A DNA stretch of 22,632 bases from Candidatus Rifleibacteriota bacterium (GCA_900772775.1 CAAGRW010000054.1:1-22632); one strand, 5' to 3'. Shown: positions 8,137 through 14,457, numbered from the stretch's first letter. Translations and numbers: made by a program. Notes: generated by a model not told the origin, from the sequence alone.

Positions 8137-8186
8137 TTACTGGTAAACAAGGTCTGGGGTGGGGAGAAAACTAGGGGTTGTTCACA

Positions 8187-9293
8187 ATGGGTATCGGAAG
8201 TATTTCTGGTAGTTCTTTATATACTAACACTCAAATCTCTGAGAGCTCTATTCGTCGTCCTGAAGGTTTCCAGGGTACTGGCAAAGACGTATTTGTACAC
8301 GATGATAACGCTCAGTTTGTCAAAGAGCAGGATTTTGCTAAGGCCGGTCGTCTTTTCCAGAGCTGCCAGCGCGAAGCTCAGCAAGCCAATCCTGAAGAAA
8401 CTCAGCAAACCAATATCATGTCTGCCGCTTCTGGCATCGATATTGAGAGCGTCAATATGTTCGAAGGCCGTAACGGCTACGATAAGTCCTTCTTGGGCGT
8501 GGAGCTTCCTTTGCCCGGTTTAGGCGATTCTATTAAAGATAAAGTAGCCATGCGTACCGACGAACCCGGTAAGAGTGAGCTCACTTATACCAACTATTCC
8601 GTAGTAATGAACAAAGAGCGCAAGCAGTGCTTCTACGCTATTTGTAACATCGACGGCAACAGCCACCAGAAAGTAAAGCGCGATGGCAACTGGACTATCG
8701 ACGGTCGTATTCCTCGTGAATATCAATTAGGCAACGAAGCCTATGGCGGCAACAATATCGACAAGGGCCATATGGTTCGTCGTTTAGATCCTTGCTGGGG
8801 TGACGATCCTCTGCGCGCCAGCCGTGACACCTTCAGTTATTGCAACGCTACTTTACAGCACGGCGCTTTGAACCAGAAAGAATGGCTCTGCTTAGAAAAC
8901 CACGTTTTGGATAGCGCCACCACTGGTAAAGAAAAACAGAAGCTCACCGTTATCACCGGCCCGATCTTCTCCGAGAACGATCCCAAGTTCGACAACAAGG
9001 GCAAGATGAAAGAAGCTACCCAGATCCCTATGAAGTTCTTCAAGACTGTGGTCTGGAACGATGGCGGCAAGCTCAAGAGCGCCTCTTTCGTACTTTCCCA
9101 GGAAGACATTATCAATAAAGATCGCTCTCTCTTCAAGAGCAAAGGTGTCGATCCCGGCCGCTTCAGCGTATACCAGGTGCCTCAGAAGCAGCTCGAGCAA
9201 ATGACCGATTTGCACTTTGGCAATATTGGTGACATCACCGAAAAGCCTATGCGCTTGACCGCTGAGAACGATTACGCTCCTAAGTTAAGCTAA
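8187..9293 (+). CDS. DNA/RNA non-specific endonuclease, copy 4
   Basis: A 368-residue member of the nuclease family. Residues 1-60 are the shared N-terminal segment. Residues 61-88 are a Gln-rich linker (QREAQQANPEETQQTN). The catalytic domain carries DKGH at 192-195, Asn229 and Glu237. Two stretches are shared with copy 6 but not with copies 1, 2, 3 or 5: an SAT-containing insertion before the VITGPIF strand, and YQVPQKQLEQMTDLHFG near the C-terminus. I chose ATG 8187 because it aligns with the other copies and AGGGG lies 9 bases upstream. A TTG at 8178 would add three residues. The protein has no export signal recognisable by eye. Its own promoter block and terminator make it an independent transcription unit. 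Confidence 0.9.
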   Translation: MGIGSISGSSLYTNTQISESSIRRPEGFQGTGKDVFVHDDNAQFVKEQDFAKAGRLFQSCQREAQQANPEETQQTNIMSAASGIDIESVNMFEGRNGYDKSFLGVELPLPGLGDSIKDKVAMRTDEPGKSELTYTNYSVVMNKERKQCFYAICNIDGNSHQKVKRDGNWTIDGRIPREYQLGNEAYGGNNIDKGHMVRRLDPCWGDDPLRASRDTFSYCNATLQHGALNQKEWLCLENHVLDSATTGKEKQKLTVITGPIFSENDPKFDNKGKMKEATQIPMKFFKTVVWNDGGKLKSASFVLSQEDIINKDRSLFKSKGVDPGRFSVYQVPQKQLEQMTDLHFGNIGDITEKPMRLTAENDYAPKLS

Positions 9294-9312
9294 TATCTGC
9301 TTTTAACTGAAT

Positions 9313-9350
9313 AAAAAGCTGCTCGATTTTTATGAATCGAGCAGCTTTTT
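9313..9350 (+). terminator. Terminator after nuclease copy 4
   Basis: AAAAAGCTGCTCGATT pairs perfectly with AATCGAGCAGCTTTTT around a 6-base loop. It is symmetric, so it could act on both strands. It lies only 53 bases before the copy 5 start. Confidence 0.88.
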
Positions 9351-9403
9351 CTAAACTGGGGAACTTTTTTAGGTAACAAATAACAGGGAGGGGGAGATTT
9401 ATA

Positions 9404-10510
9404 ATGGAGTCACTTTCGGTGGGAATAGGTAGCATTTCCAGCAATTCTTTATATATTAACACCCAGGTTTCTGAAAATAGTATCAGCCGCCCTGAAGGCT
9501 TTCAGGGAACTGGTAAAGATGTCTTTGTGCGTGACGAGAATGCTCAGTTTGCCAAAGAACAAGAGTTCGCTAAAGCTGGTCGTCTTTTCCAAAGCTGTGG
9601 TCGCGAAGCTCAGCAAACCAATTCTGCTTCTTCTTTGATTTCTGTGCAAGGTGAGCCGGTAAGCATGTTTGAAGGGCGTAATGGCTACGATAAGTCTTTC
9701 TTGGGCGTAGAGCTTCCTTTGCCCGGCTTAGGCAGTTCCATTCAAAATAAAGTGGCTATGCGCACTGATAAACCTGGTGAGTGTGAACTTACCTATACCA
9801 ACTACTCTGTAGTAATGAACAAAGAGCGCAAGCAATGTTTCTATGCTATTTGCAATATTGACGGTAAGGCTTCACGCAGTATAAAACGCGAAGGTACCTG
9901 GACTTTAGATGGTCGTATTCCTCGCAAATATCAATTAGGTGATGAAGCTTACGGCGGTAATAGTATCGATCGCGGCCATATGGTACGTCGCTTAGATCCT
10001 TGCTGGGGTCAAAATGCTAAATTAGCTGGTGAAGACACTTTCAGCTATTGCAACTCCGCTTTGCAACATGGTGGACTCAATAAAAAAGAATGGTTGCGCT
10101 TAGAAGATCACGTTTTGAATTCAGCTCGCGGCTCTGGTCAAAAGATGACTGTAATTACTGGCCCTATCTTTGCCGATGATGATCCCAAATTCGACAATAA
10201 AGGCGCCATGAAAGAGGCTACCCAAATTCCTTTACAGTTCTTCAAAACTGTAGTTTGGAACGAGAAAGGCACCTTAAAGAGCGCTTCCTTTATTCTCTCT
10301 CAGAAAGATATTATCAATAACGATAGTTCTCTCTTTAAAGCCAAGAAGAATAAGGGCAAAGGTTTCGATCCCGGTGAATTTAAAATTTACCAAGTTCCGC
10401 AGAAAGAAGTCGAGCGCCTTACCGATTTGCACTTTGGCAATATCGGTGATATTACCGAAACAGCTATGTGCTTGAGCGCCGACAATAATTATGCACCCAA
10501 GCTGAACTAA
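9404..10510 (+). CDS. DNA/RNA non-specific endonuclease, copy 5
   Basis: A 368-residue member of the nuclease family. The best start is ATG 9404: a very strong ribosome site (GGGAGGGGGAG, ending 9396) sits 7 bases upstream. This gives six extra residues (MESLSV) before the GIGSIS shared by all copies. GTG 9419 would match the other copies exactly but is too far from that site. The linker resembles copies 3 and 4 (GREAQQTNSASS). Catalytic residues are DRGH at 189-192, Asn226 and Glu234. A lysine-rich insertion (KAKKNKGKG) lies near the C-terminus. The upstream gap is the shortest of the array and lacks the promoter block seen before copies 2-4, so expression may depend on read-through or on a weak promoter I cannot see. 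Confidence 0.9.
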   Translation: MESLSVGIGSISSNSLYINTQVSENSISRPEGFQGTGKDVFVRDENAQFAKEQEFAKAGRLFQSCGREAQQTNSASSLISVQGEPVSMFEGRNGYDKSFLGVELPLPGLGSSIQNKVAMRTDKPGECELTYTNYSVVMNKERKQCFYAICNIDGKASRSIKREGTWTLDGRIPRKYQLGDEAYGGNSIDRGHMVRRLDPCWGQNAKLAGEDTFSYCNSALQHGGLNKKEWLRLEDHVLNSARGSGQKMTVITGPIFADDDPKFDNKGAMKEATQIPLQFFKTVVWNEKGTLKSASFILSQKDIINNDSSLFKAKKNKGKGFDPGEFKIYQVPQKEVERLTDLHFGNIGDITETAMCLSADNNYAPKLN

Positions 10511-10537
10511 AGTATCCGGTTTAGCTATTATGTAGAT

Positions 10538-10585
10538 GTGCCATCCGCTGTAAAGTTTTTTTGCAGCGGACGGCACGTTTTTTTT
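10538..10585 (+). terminator. Terminator after nuclease copy 5
   Basis: GTGCC-A-TCCGCTG pairs with CAGCGGA-C-GGCAC with one central mismatch, followed by eight T residues ending at 10585. Confidence 0.88.
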
Positions 10586-10598
10586 GTGTTAACCAAAA

Positions 10599-10641
10599 GT
10601 TCACAAAAAATGAACATTTTTGCCTAATTGATTGCTAATAT
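10599..10641 (+). promoter_or_regulatory. Promoter region of nuclease copy 6
   Basis: An inverted repeat GTTCA/TGAAC (10599-10615) is followed by ATTTTTGCCTAA, which resembles the copy 2 and 3 regions. TGAACA ends at 10616. After 19 bases comes TAATAT (10636-10641), preceded by TTGC. This matches the 19-base class of copy 1 rather than the 31-base class of copies 2-4. Confidence 0.45.
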
Positions 10642-10951
10642 TTAGGAGAACGGGGGAAAAATTGTAAAAGTGTTACTGAGCGTCAGCGTGCTTTCTGTGC
10701 AAGACTGCACATGGCAGGGCGTTGGAGCTTGGCAGCATGTAGGTGGGACATCACCTACCAAGAGAGAGCTTGTGCTTTTAAATTTTGAAGGCGCGGTTCG
10801 TTAACATCTCACAAGCCTTAAATTAAACATTTTTTGTTTAATTTTAAGGTGCATGTCACGCCTGAAGATATTTTGTTTTTACAAGACATTTGGACTCAGG
10901 AATTTGACCTGTTTTAAGGCGAAACAGGTTTCGGTAATGGAGCAGATGAAA
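10642..10951 (+). other. Long structured leader before nuclease copy 6
   Basis: About 300 bases without a convincing gene but dense in inverted repeats. TGTGCA/TGCACA spans 10696-10711, GTAGGTG/CACCTAC spans 10739-10758, and GCTTGTG (10768-10774) pairs with CACAAGC (10810-10816). CCTTAAATTAAACA pairs with TGTTTAATTTTAAGG (10816-10849, one bulge), and ACCTGTTT/AAACAGGT spans 10907-10929. A 44-codon ORF (GTG 10670 to TAA 10804) is possible but weakly supported. No T-run follows the stems, so they are not plain terminators. It may be a regulatory leader or contain a small RNA. I recognise no known class. Confidence 0.45.
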
Positions 10952-12031
10952 ATGGGAATTAACAGTATCTCTAGCAGCTCGTTATTTAACAATCCTCAGA
11001 TGATTGAAAATTCTGTCAGCCGTCCCGAAGGCTTCCAAGGAAGCAGCAAGGACGTGTTCGTTCATGACGACAACAGAGACTTCGCTAACGAGCAAGCCTT
11101 TGCCAGCGCCGGCAGGCTTTTCAAGAGTCATGCCAGTGCCCAGGCTCAAAAGGTTGAGGGCCCCATCACTGTCCAAGGCGACGGCGTCAATATGTATCGC
11201 AATCGTGCCGGTTATGACAGCTCTTTCTTAGGCAAAGAGCTTCCTTTGCCGGAGTTGGGCAGTTCCATTAAAGACAAAGTGGCTATGCGTACCGACAAGC
11301 CTGGCGAGTATGTTTTACCCTACACCCACTTCTCCATCGTTATGAATGGTGAGCGCAAACAGTGCTTCTACACCATTTCCAATATCGATGGTGCTACTCA
11401 CCAAGACTTGCCCCGCAGCGGCAAATGGGAACTTGATGGTCGTATTCCCCGCGAGTGCCAGTTGGGCAATGAAGCCTACAGGAACAATGATATCGATAAG
11501 GGCCACATGGTGCGCCGCTTAGATCCTTGCTGGGGTAAAGAAGCCAAGCAAGCTAATAATGATACTTTTAGCTATTGCAACGCTACCTTGCAGCACGCCG
11601 GTTTAAACCAAAAAGAGTGGTTAAACCTGGAAAATCATGTTCTCGACAGCGCGACCAGTGGCAATCAGAAGATGACCGTAATTACCGGCCCTATCTTCTC
11701 TGACGACGATCCTAAGTTCACCAACAACGGAGCCATGAAGAAGCCCGTTCAGATTCCTATGCAGTTCTTCAAAACTGTAGTATGGGCTGACGAGAAAACC
11801 GGCAACTTAAAGAGCGCTTCTTTCGTACTTTCCCAGAAAGATATTATTGAAAGCGATCACACGTTGGGTATTTCCAGCTTCGACCCCGATAAATTCAGCG
11901 TTTATCAGGTTCCTCAAAAGCAGCTTGAACAAATGACTGACTTGCACTTTGGCAATATCGGCGATATTACCGAAGAGCCAGTGCGTTTGACTGCTGAAAA
12001 TAACTTTGCCCCTCAGGGTCTCGATAAGTAA
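10952..12031 (+). CDS. DNA/RNA non-specific endonuclease, copy 6 (most divergent)
   Basis: A 359-residue nuclease. ATG 10952 aligns with the MG(I)xSIS start of the other copies and has GGAG 9 bases upstream. The frame is open back to ATG 10853, but the extra 33 residues have no counterpart elsewhere and overlap hairpin sequence. ATG 10937 is a further alternative. The shared N-terminal segment is recognisable but more diverged (SSKDVFVHDDNRDFANEQ), and the linker is Ala/Gln-rich. Catalytic residues are DKGH at 182-185, Asn219 and Glu227. It differs from the others in the core (LPYTHFSIVMNGERKQCFYTISNIDG region), where one otherwise conserved Cys is Ser. The YTHFS form is closer to what I recall of typical family members, so this may be the oldest copy. 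It shares separate blocks with copies 3 and 4. Confidence 0.88.
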   Translation: MGINSISSSSLFNNPQMIENSVSRPEGFQGSSKDVFVHDDNRDFANEQAFASAGRLFKSHASAQAQKVEGPITVQGDGVNMYRNRAGYDSSFLGKELPLPELGSSIKDKVAMRTDKPGEYVLPYTHFSIVMNGERKQCFYTISNIDGATHQDLPRSGKWELDGRIPRECQLGNEAYRNNDIDKGHMVRRLDPCWGKEAKQANNDTFSYCNATLQHAGLNQKEWLNLENHVLDSATSGNQKMTVITGPIFSDDDPKFTNNGAMKKPVQIPMQFFKTVVWADEKTGNLKSASFVLSQKDIIESDHTLGISSFDPDKFSVYQVPQKQLEQMTDLHFGNIGDITEEPVRLTAENNFAPQGLDK

Positions 12032-12089
12032 GCAACAAGGCTTAAGTTTGTTGTTTACGCGACAGACTGAAACTTTATAGCTTATTGGA

Positions 12090-12130
12090 GGCTGCTGCCG
12101 AGTTATAGTCTTTCTCGGTGGCAGCCTTTT
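12090..12130 (+). terminator. Terminator after nuclease copy 6
   Basis: GGCTGC-TG-CCGAG pairs with CTCGG-TG-GCAGCC across a two-base internal mismatch, followed by TTTT. It closes the nuclease array. Confidence 0.75.
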
Positions 12131-12249
12131 CTATTGCTGCGGCATAAAAGGGGAAAAAGTAGCCCTAATAGAACTAGGAGCCGCACAATTTTGTCAAAGG
12201 CGGAACCGTCTCCGGCAAATTTCCGCTTATATTTAGGAGTTTTTTTCTT

Positions 12250-12729
12250 ATGACCGATCCTGAAGCTGTAAATCCTGAAGAAGAATCTTTAGAAGCCCCG
12301 GAATATCTGAACAATTTAATGGATGAGCTCATTGTCTATGCCAAATATCATGATGAGCATATGGAAGCCGAATGGATTCCGGAAGAAAATGTTTTCCGCG
12401 TTTATCAGGACGATCAGCCTGAAGTAGACGTTTTTATGGTAGACGTCAATGATGCTATGTACCATGAAGCCGAAGCTGTGGTGGTGGAAGCTGAAATTGG
12501 TGAATATAGTGAAGATTTAGATCCTGCCGAATTGTTGCGCTTCTGCGACCAAAACCTTATTTACAGTCGCTTAATGATTAGTAAGGGCGACGGTTGCGAA
12601 TATGTTATCTTACAAGCAGCTTGCCCAGTAAGTCAGCTTAGCGCAGCTCAATTAGATTGCATGATCCGTGAAGTGTCCGTCTATTCTGGTGAGCTCAGCG
12701 AAGAAGATGACGGAGAAGACGAAGAATAA
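12250..12729 (+). CDS. Small acidic protein, possibly YbjN/secretion-chaperone-like fold
   Basis: A 159-residue, strongly acidic protein with Glu/Asp-rich ends (PEEESLEAPE at the start, EEDDGEDEE at the end). The middle reads as helix, paired strands with alternating hydrophobics (NVFRVYQ...VDVFMVDV...AVVVEAEIG), a helix (DPAELLRFCDQNLIYSRLMI), another strand (CEYVILQAACPV) and a final helix (SAAQLDCMIREVSVYSGEL). That order recalls the YbjN / type III secretion chaperone-like alpha-beta fold, but no diagnostic motif proves it. AGGAG lies 10 bases before the ATG. The next gene begins 3 bases after its stop, so the two are probably translated from one message. It is also the first gene after the nuclease array. 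Function unknown. Confidence 0.7.
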   Translation: MTDPEAVNPEEESLEAPEYLNNLMDELIVYAKYHDEHMEAEWIPEENVFRVYQDDQPEVDVFMVDVNDAMYHEAEAVVVEAEIGEYSEDLDPAELLRFCDQNLIYSRLMISKGDGCEYVILQAACPVSQLSAAQLDCMIREVSVYSGELSEEDDGEDEE

Positions 12730-12732
12730 ACT

Positions 12733-14028
12733 TTGAAAATATTTAGAGATCCCGTACACGAAGATATTTTTTTGCCAGATGAATTGATTGAACTTATAGA
12801 CACGGTTCAAATGCAAAGACTTCGAGGCATAAAGCAATTGGGTACGGCCTCTTTAGTTTATCCAGGAGCAGTTCACACTCGCTTTGAGCACAGCTTAGGT
12901 ACTTGTCATCTGGCTCTAGCTCTTCTGAAAGTATTAGAAGAGTTTGGTACCAAGATAAGCGGTTCCGAAAAGCTGGCTGTGGGTGCGGCTGCTCTTTTGC
13001 ATGATATAGGCCATATTCCCTTTGGCCATACTGTAGAAGATGAGCGGCGCATTTTCAGTCGCCACGATTCACCGGAGCGTTTTGAGCTCTTTTTTAATAA
13101 ACGCACCGAATTAGGTAAAGTATTGCATAAGCTGAATATAGCTGAGCCTGTAAAAAATATTCTCTGCGGCCAAGCTGATAAAGCTTGGCAGAGTGAACTT
13201 ATTAGCGGCATGTTTTGTGCCGATCTTTTAGATTATTTGGCTCGCGACGCTTTCTTTTGCGGCCTTTCGCAAAAATATGACAAACGCATTATGCGTAGTT
13301 TGCGCACCGATGGCAGCCACTTATATTTAGATTGCCAAAAAAATGGCGTAATTAGAGAAGATCTAGTTTCAGAAGTAATTAACTTATTGCGTTTGCGCTA
13401 TTTTTTAACAGAGCGCGTTTTCTTTCACCACACCAAGACCGCTTCTGGGGCCATGATTTCCAGAATTGTAGAACGCGCTTTAGAGCTTGGCTTAAAGCTT
13501 AAAGATATTTTGCCTTTGGGTGACGAGCGTCTTTTAGCTTATATTGAGTGGCATTTTGGTGATGATCCCTTAATAGCCAGAGTATTAAAAGCTTTCAGTT
13601 CGCGCAAGATTTATAAACGCGCTTACGTTTTAACTAGGCGCATTGGCTATGAAAAAGAAGCTCAGCTGGTAGAGCGCTTTCATAACAAAGCTGAATTGCG
13701 CAAAGAAGCTGAAGAAAAACTTACTACTGAGCTTGGACTTGAGCCCGGAGAACTTATTGTCTACTGCCCTTCAGCTAATATGCAATTAAAAGAAGCTGAA
13801 GTTTTGGTAAAGATAGGGCCAGAAGAGCCGCGCTCATTAGCTTCTTTGCACTTGCCGGAAGTTAACGTGTTACGTGACAAGCATCGCAGTTTGTGGCGCT
13901 TTTATGTTTTTGTAGCTCAGAAGCGTTGCTATAAGCTTAAACAAATTTCTCGCGCTTGTGAAACTTATTTCGGCTTAGAAAACCATTTGTCGGCACTACA
14001 AAGCGCTCAGCTTTATATAAACTTTTAG
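12733..14028 (+). CDS. HD-domain phosphohydrolase, YwfO/SAMHD1-like
   Basis: A 431-residue protein matching the length and start (KIFRDPVHEDI) of the bacterial YwfO branch of the HD superfamily, which is related to dGTP triphosphohydrolases and SAMHD1. The metal site is complete: His53 (TRFEHS), His90-Asp91 (LLHDIGH) and Asp164 (CADLLDYLARD). His94 and His99 (DIGHIPFGH) are probable catalytic helpers. Likely substrates are (d)NTPs or related phosphorylated nucleotides; the exact one cannot be read from sequence. The start is TTG, 3 bases after the upstream stop, with GGAGAAG about 14 bases before it inside the previous gene, so translation is likely coupled. A nucleotide-pool hydrolase downstream of the nuclease array may be coincidence. 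Confidence 0.88.
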   Translation: MKIFRDPVHEDIFLPDELIELIDTVQMQRLRGIKQLGTASLVYPGAVHTRFEHSLGTCHLALALLKVLEEFGTKISGSEKLAVGAAALLHDIGHIPFGHTVEDERRIFSRHDSPERFELFFNKRTELGKVLHKLNIAEPVKNILCGQADKAWQSELISGMFCADLLDYLARDAFFCGLSQKYDKRIMRSLRTDGSHLYLDCQKNGVIREDLVSEVINLLRLRYFLTERVFFHHTKTASGAMISRIVERALELGLKLKDILPLGDERLLAYIEWHFGDDPLIARVLKAFSSRKIYKRAYVLTRRIGYEKEAQLVERFHNKAELRKEAEEKLTTELGLEPGELIVYCPSANMQLKEAEVLVKIGPEEPRSLASLHLPEVNVLRDKHRSLWRFYVFVAQKRCYKLKQISRACETYFGLENHLSALQSAQLYINF

Positions 14029-14099
14029 GCTGGTTAAAAGCTAGATACGGTAAGAACAACAACGCTGTGTAGGAAAATTAGGCTTAGCGTAAATATCGT

Positions 14100-14121
14100 G
14101 AAAAAAAGTTAAGTTTTTTTC
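14100..14121 (+). terminator. A/T inverted repeat after the HD gene, weak terminator candidate
   Basis: GAAAAAAA (14100-14107) pairs with TTTTTTTC (14114-14121) around a 6-base loop. An all-A/T stem is weak, but the T-run in the 3' arm could act as a terminator between the HD gene and the tRNA promoter. The rest of 14029-14131 shows nothing else recognisable. Confidence 0.35.
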
Positions 14122-14131
14122 TAAAAGGGTA

Positions 14132-14160
14132 TTGCATTATTTTGGCCGGGGTGGTATATT
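14132..14160 (+). promoter_or_regulatory. Sigma70-type promoter of the tRNA cluster
   Basis: TTGCAT (14132-14137), a 17-base spacer and TATATT (14155-14160) lie 19 bases before the first tRNA. A GC-rich AGCGG discriminator follows the -10, as is usual for stable-RNA promoters under stringent control. Confidence 0.75.
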
Positions 14161-14179
14161 AGCGGAGCCAGAGGAGTTC

Positions 14180-14255
14180 GGGCCCATAGCTCAGCGGTTA
14201 GAGCAGTTGGCTCATAACTAATTGGTCCCTGGTTCGAATCCAGGTGGGCCCACCA
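14180..14255 (+). tRNA. tRNA with CAT anticodon (probably Ile2, otherwise elongator Met)
   Basis: The acceptor arms GGGCCCA (14180-14186) and TGGGCCC (14245-14251) pair fully, and CCA is encoded. The D-arm is GCTC...GAGC. The anticodon loop CTCATAA gives CAT. The T-arm is CCTGG-TTCGAAT-CCAGG. It is not the initiator, because the anticodon stem lacks three G-C pairs. The GGGCC acceptor and the TTGGTC variable region resemble tRNA-Ile2, whose C34 becomes lysidine, but Met cannot be excluded by eye. Confidence 0.9.
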
Positions 14256-14287
14256 AGACCCCCTCGGTGTTCAGAAAAAGTGTACAT

Positions 14288-14364
14288 GGCCCGGTGGTCT
14301 AGCGGTTTAGGACGCTGGCCTTTCAAGCCGGAGATCACGGGTTCGATTCCCGTCCGGGCTACCA
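14288..14364 (+). tRNA. tRNA-Glu (TTC)
   Basis: Acceptor GGCCCGG pairs with CCGGGCT, giving a G1-U72 wobble pair. The anticodon stem CTGGC/GCCGG encloses the loop CTTTCAA, giving anticodon TTC. The T-arm is ACGGG-TTCGATT-CCCGT, and ACCA closes the gene. Confidence 0.93.
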
Positions 14365-14406
14365 CTTAAAACACTGCCCTTCATAGGGAAGGCGGTTAAA
14401 TAGAAT

Positions 14407-14457
14407 GAGAGGCTGATTTAGTTAAACAGCGTTTACTGAAAAGCTTCTCTTTTTTTT
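14407..14457 (+). terminator. Hairpin with T-run between tRNA-Glu and tRNA-Val
   Basis: GAGAGGCT (14407-14414) pairs with AGCTTCTC (14442-14449), one G-T pair included. An inner AGTTAAAC/GTTTACT stem follows, and then T residues up to the first base of tRNA-Val. It looks like a terminator or attenuator ahead of the third tRNA. Confidence 0.65.

Larger units (their letters stand above)
4195..12031 (+). repeat. Tandem array of six paralogous non-specific endonuclease genes
   Basis: Six genes (4195, 5539, 6876, 8187, 9404 and 10952 starts) encode proteins alignable end to end apart from a variable linker. Each unit is about 1.1-1.5 kb: upstream region, gene, hairpin terminator. Orientation is uniform and no unrelated gene lies in between, which is the signature of repeated tandem duplication. 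Copy 6 is the most divergent in protein sequence. Confidence 0.93.

Noticed and set aside
10853..10951. N-terminal extension of 33 residues on nuclease copy 6
   Set aside because: It has no counterpart in the other five copies, overlaps hairpin sequence and lacks a free ribosome site. ATG 10952 fits the family alignment.
4195..12031. Repeated sequence considered as CRISPR or transposon repeats
   Set aside because: The repeats are whole genes with promoters and terminators. There are no short regularly spaced repeats, no transposase and no terminal inverted repeats.
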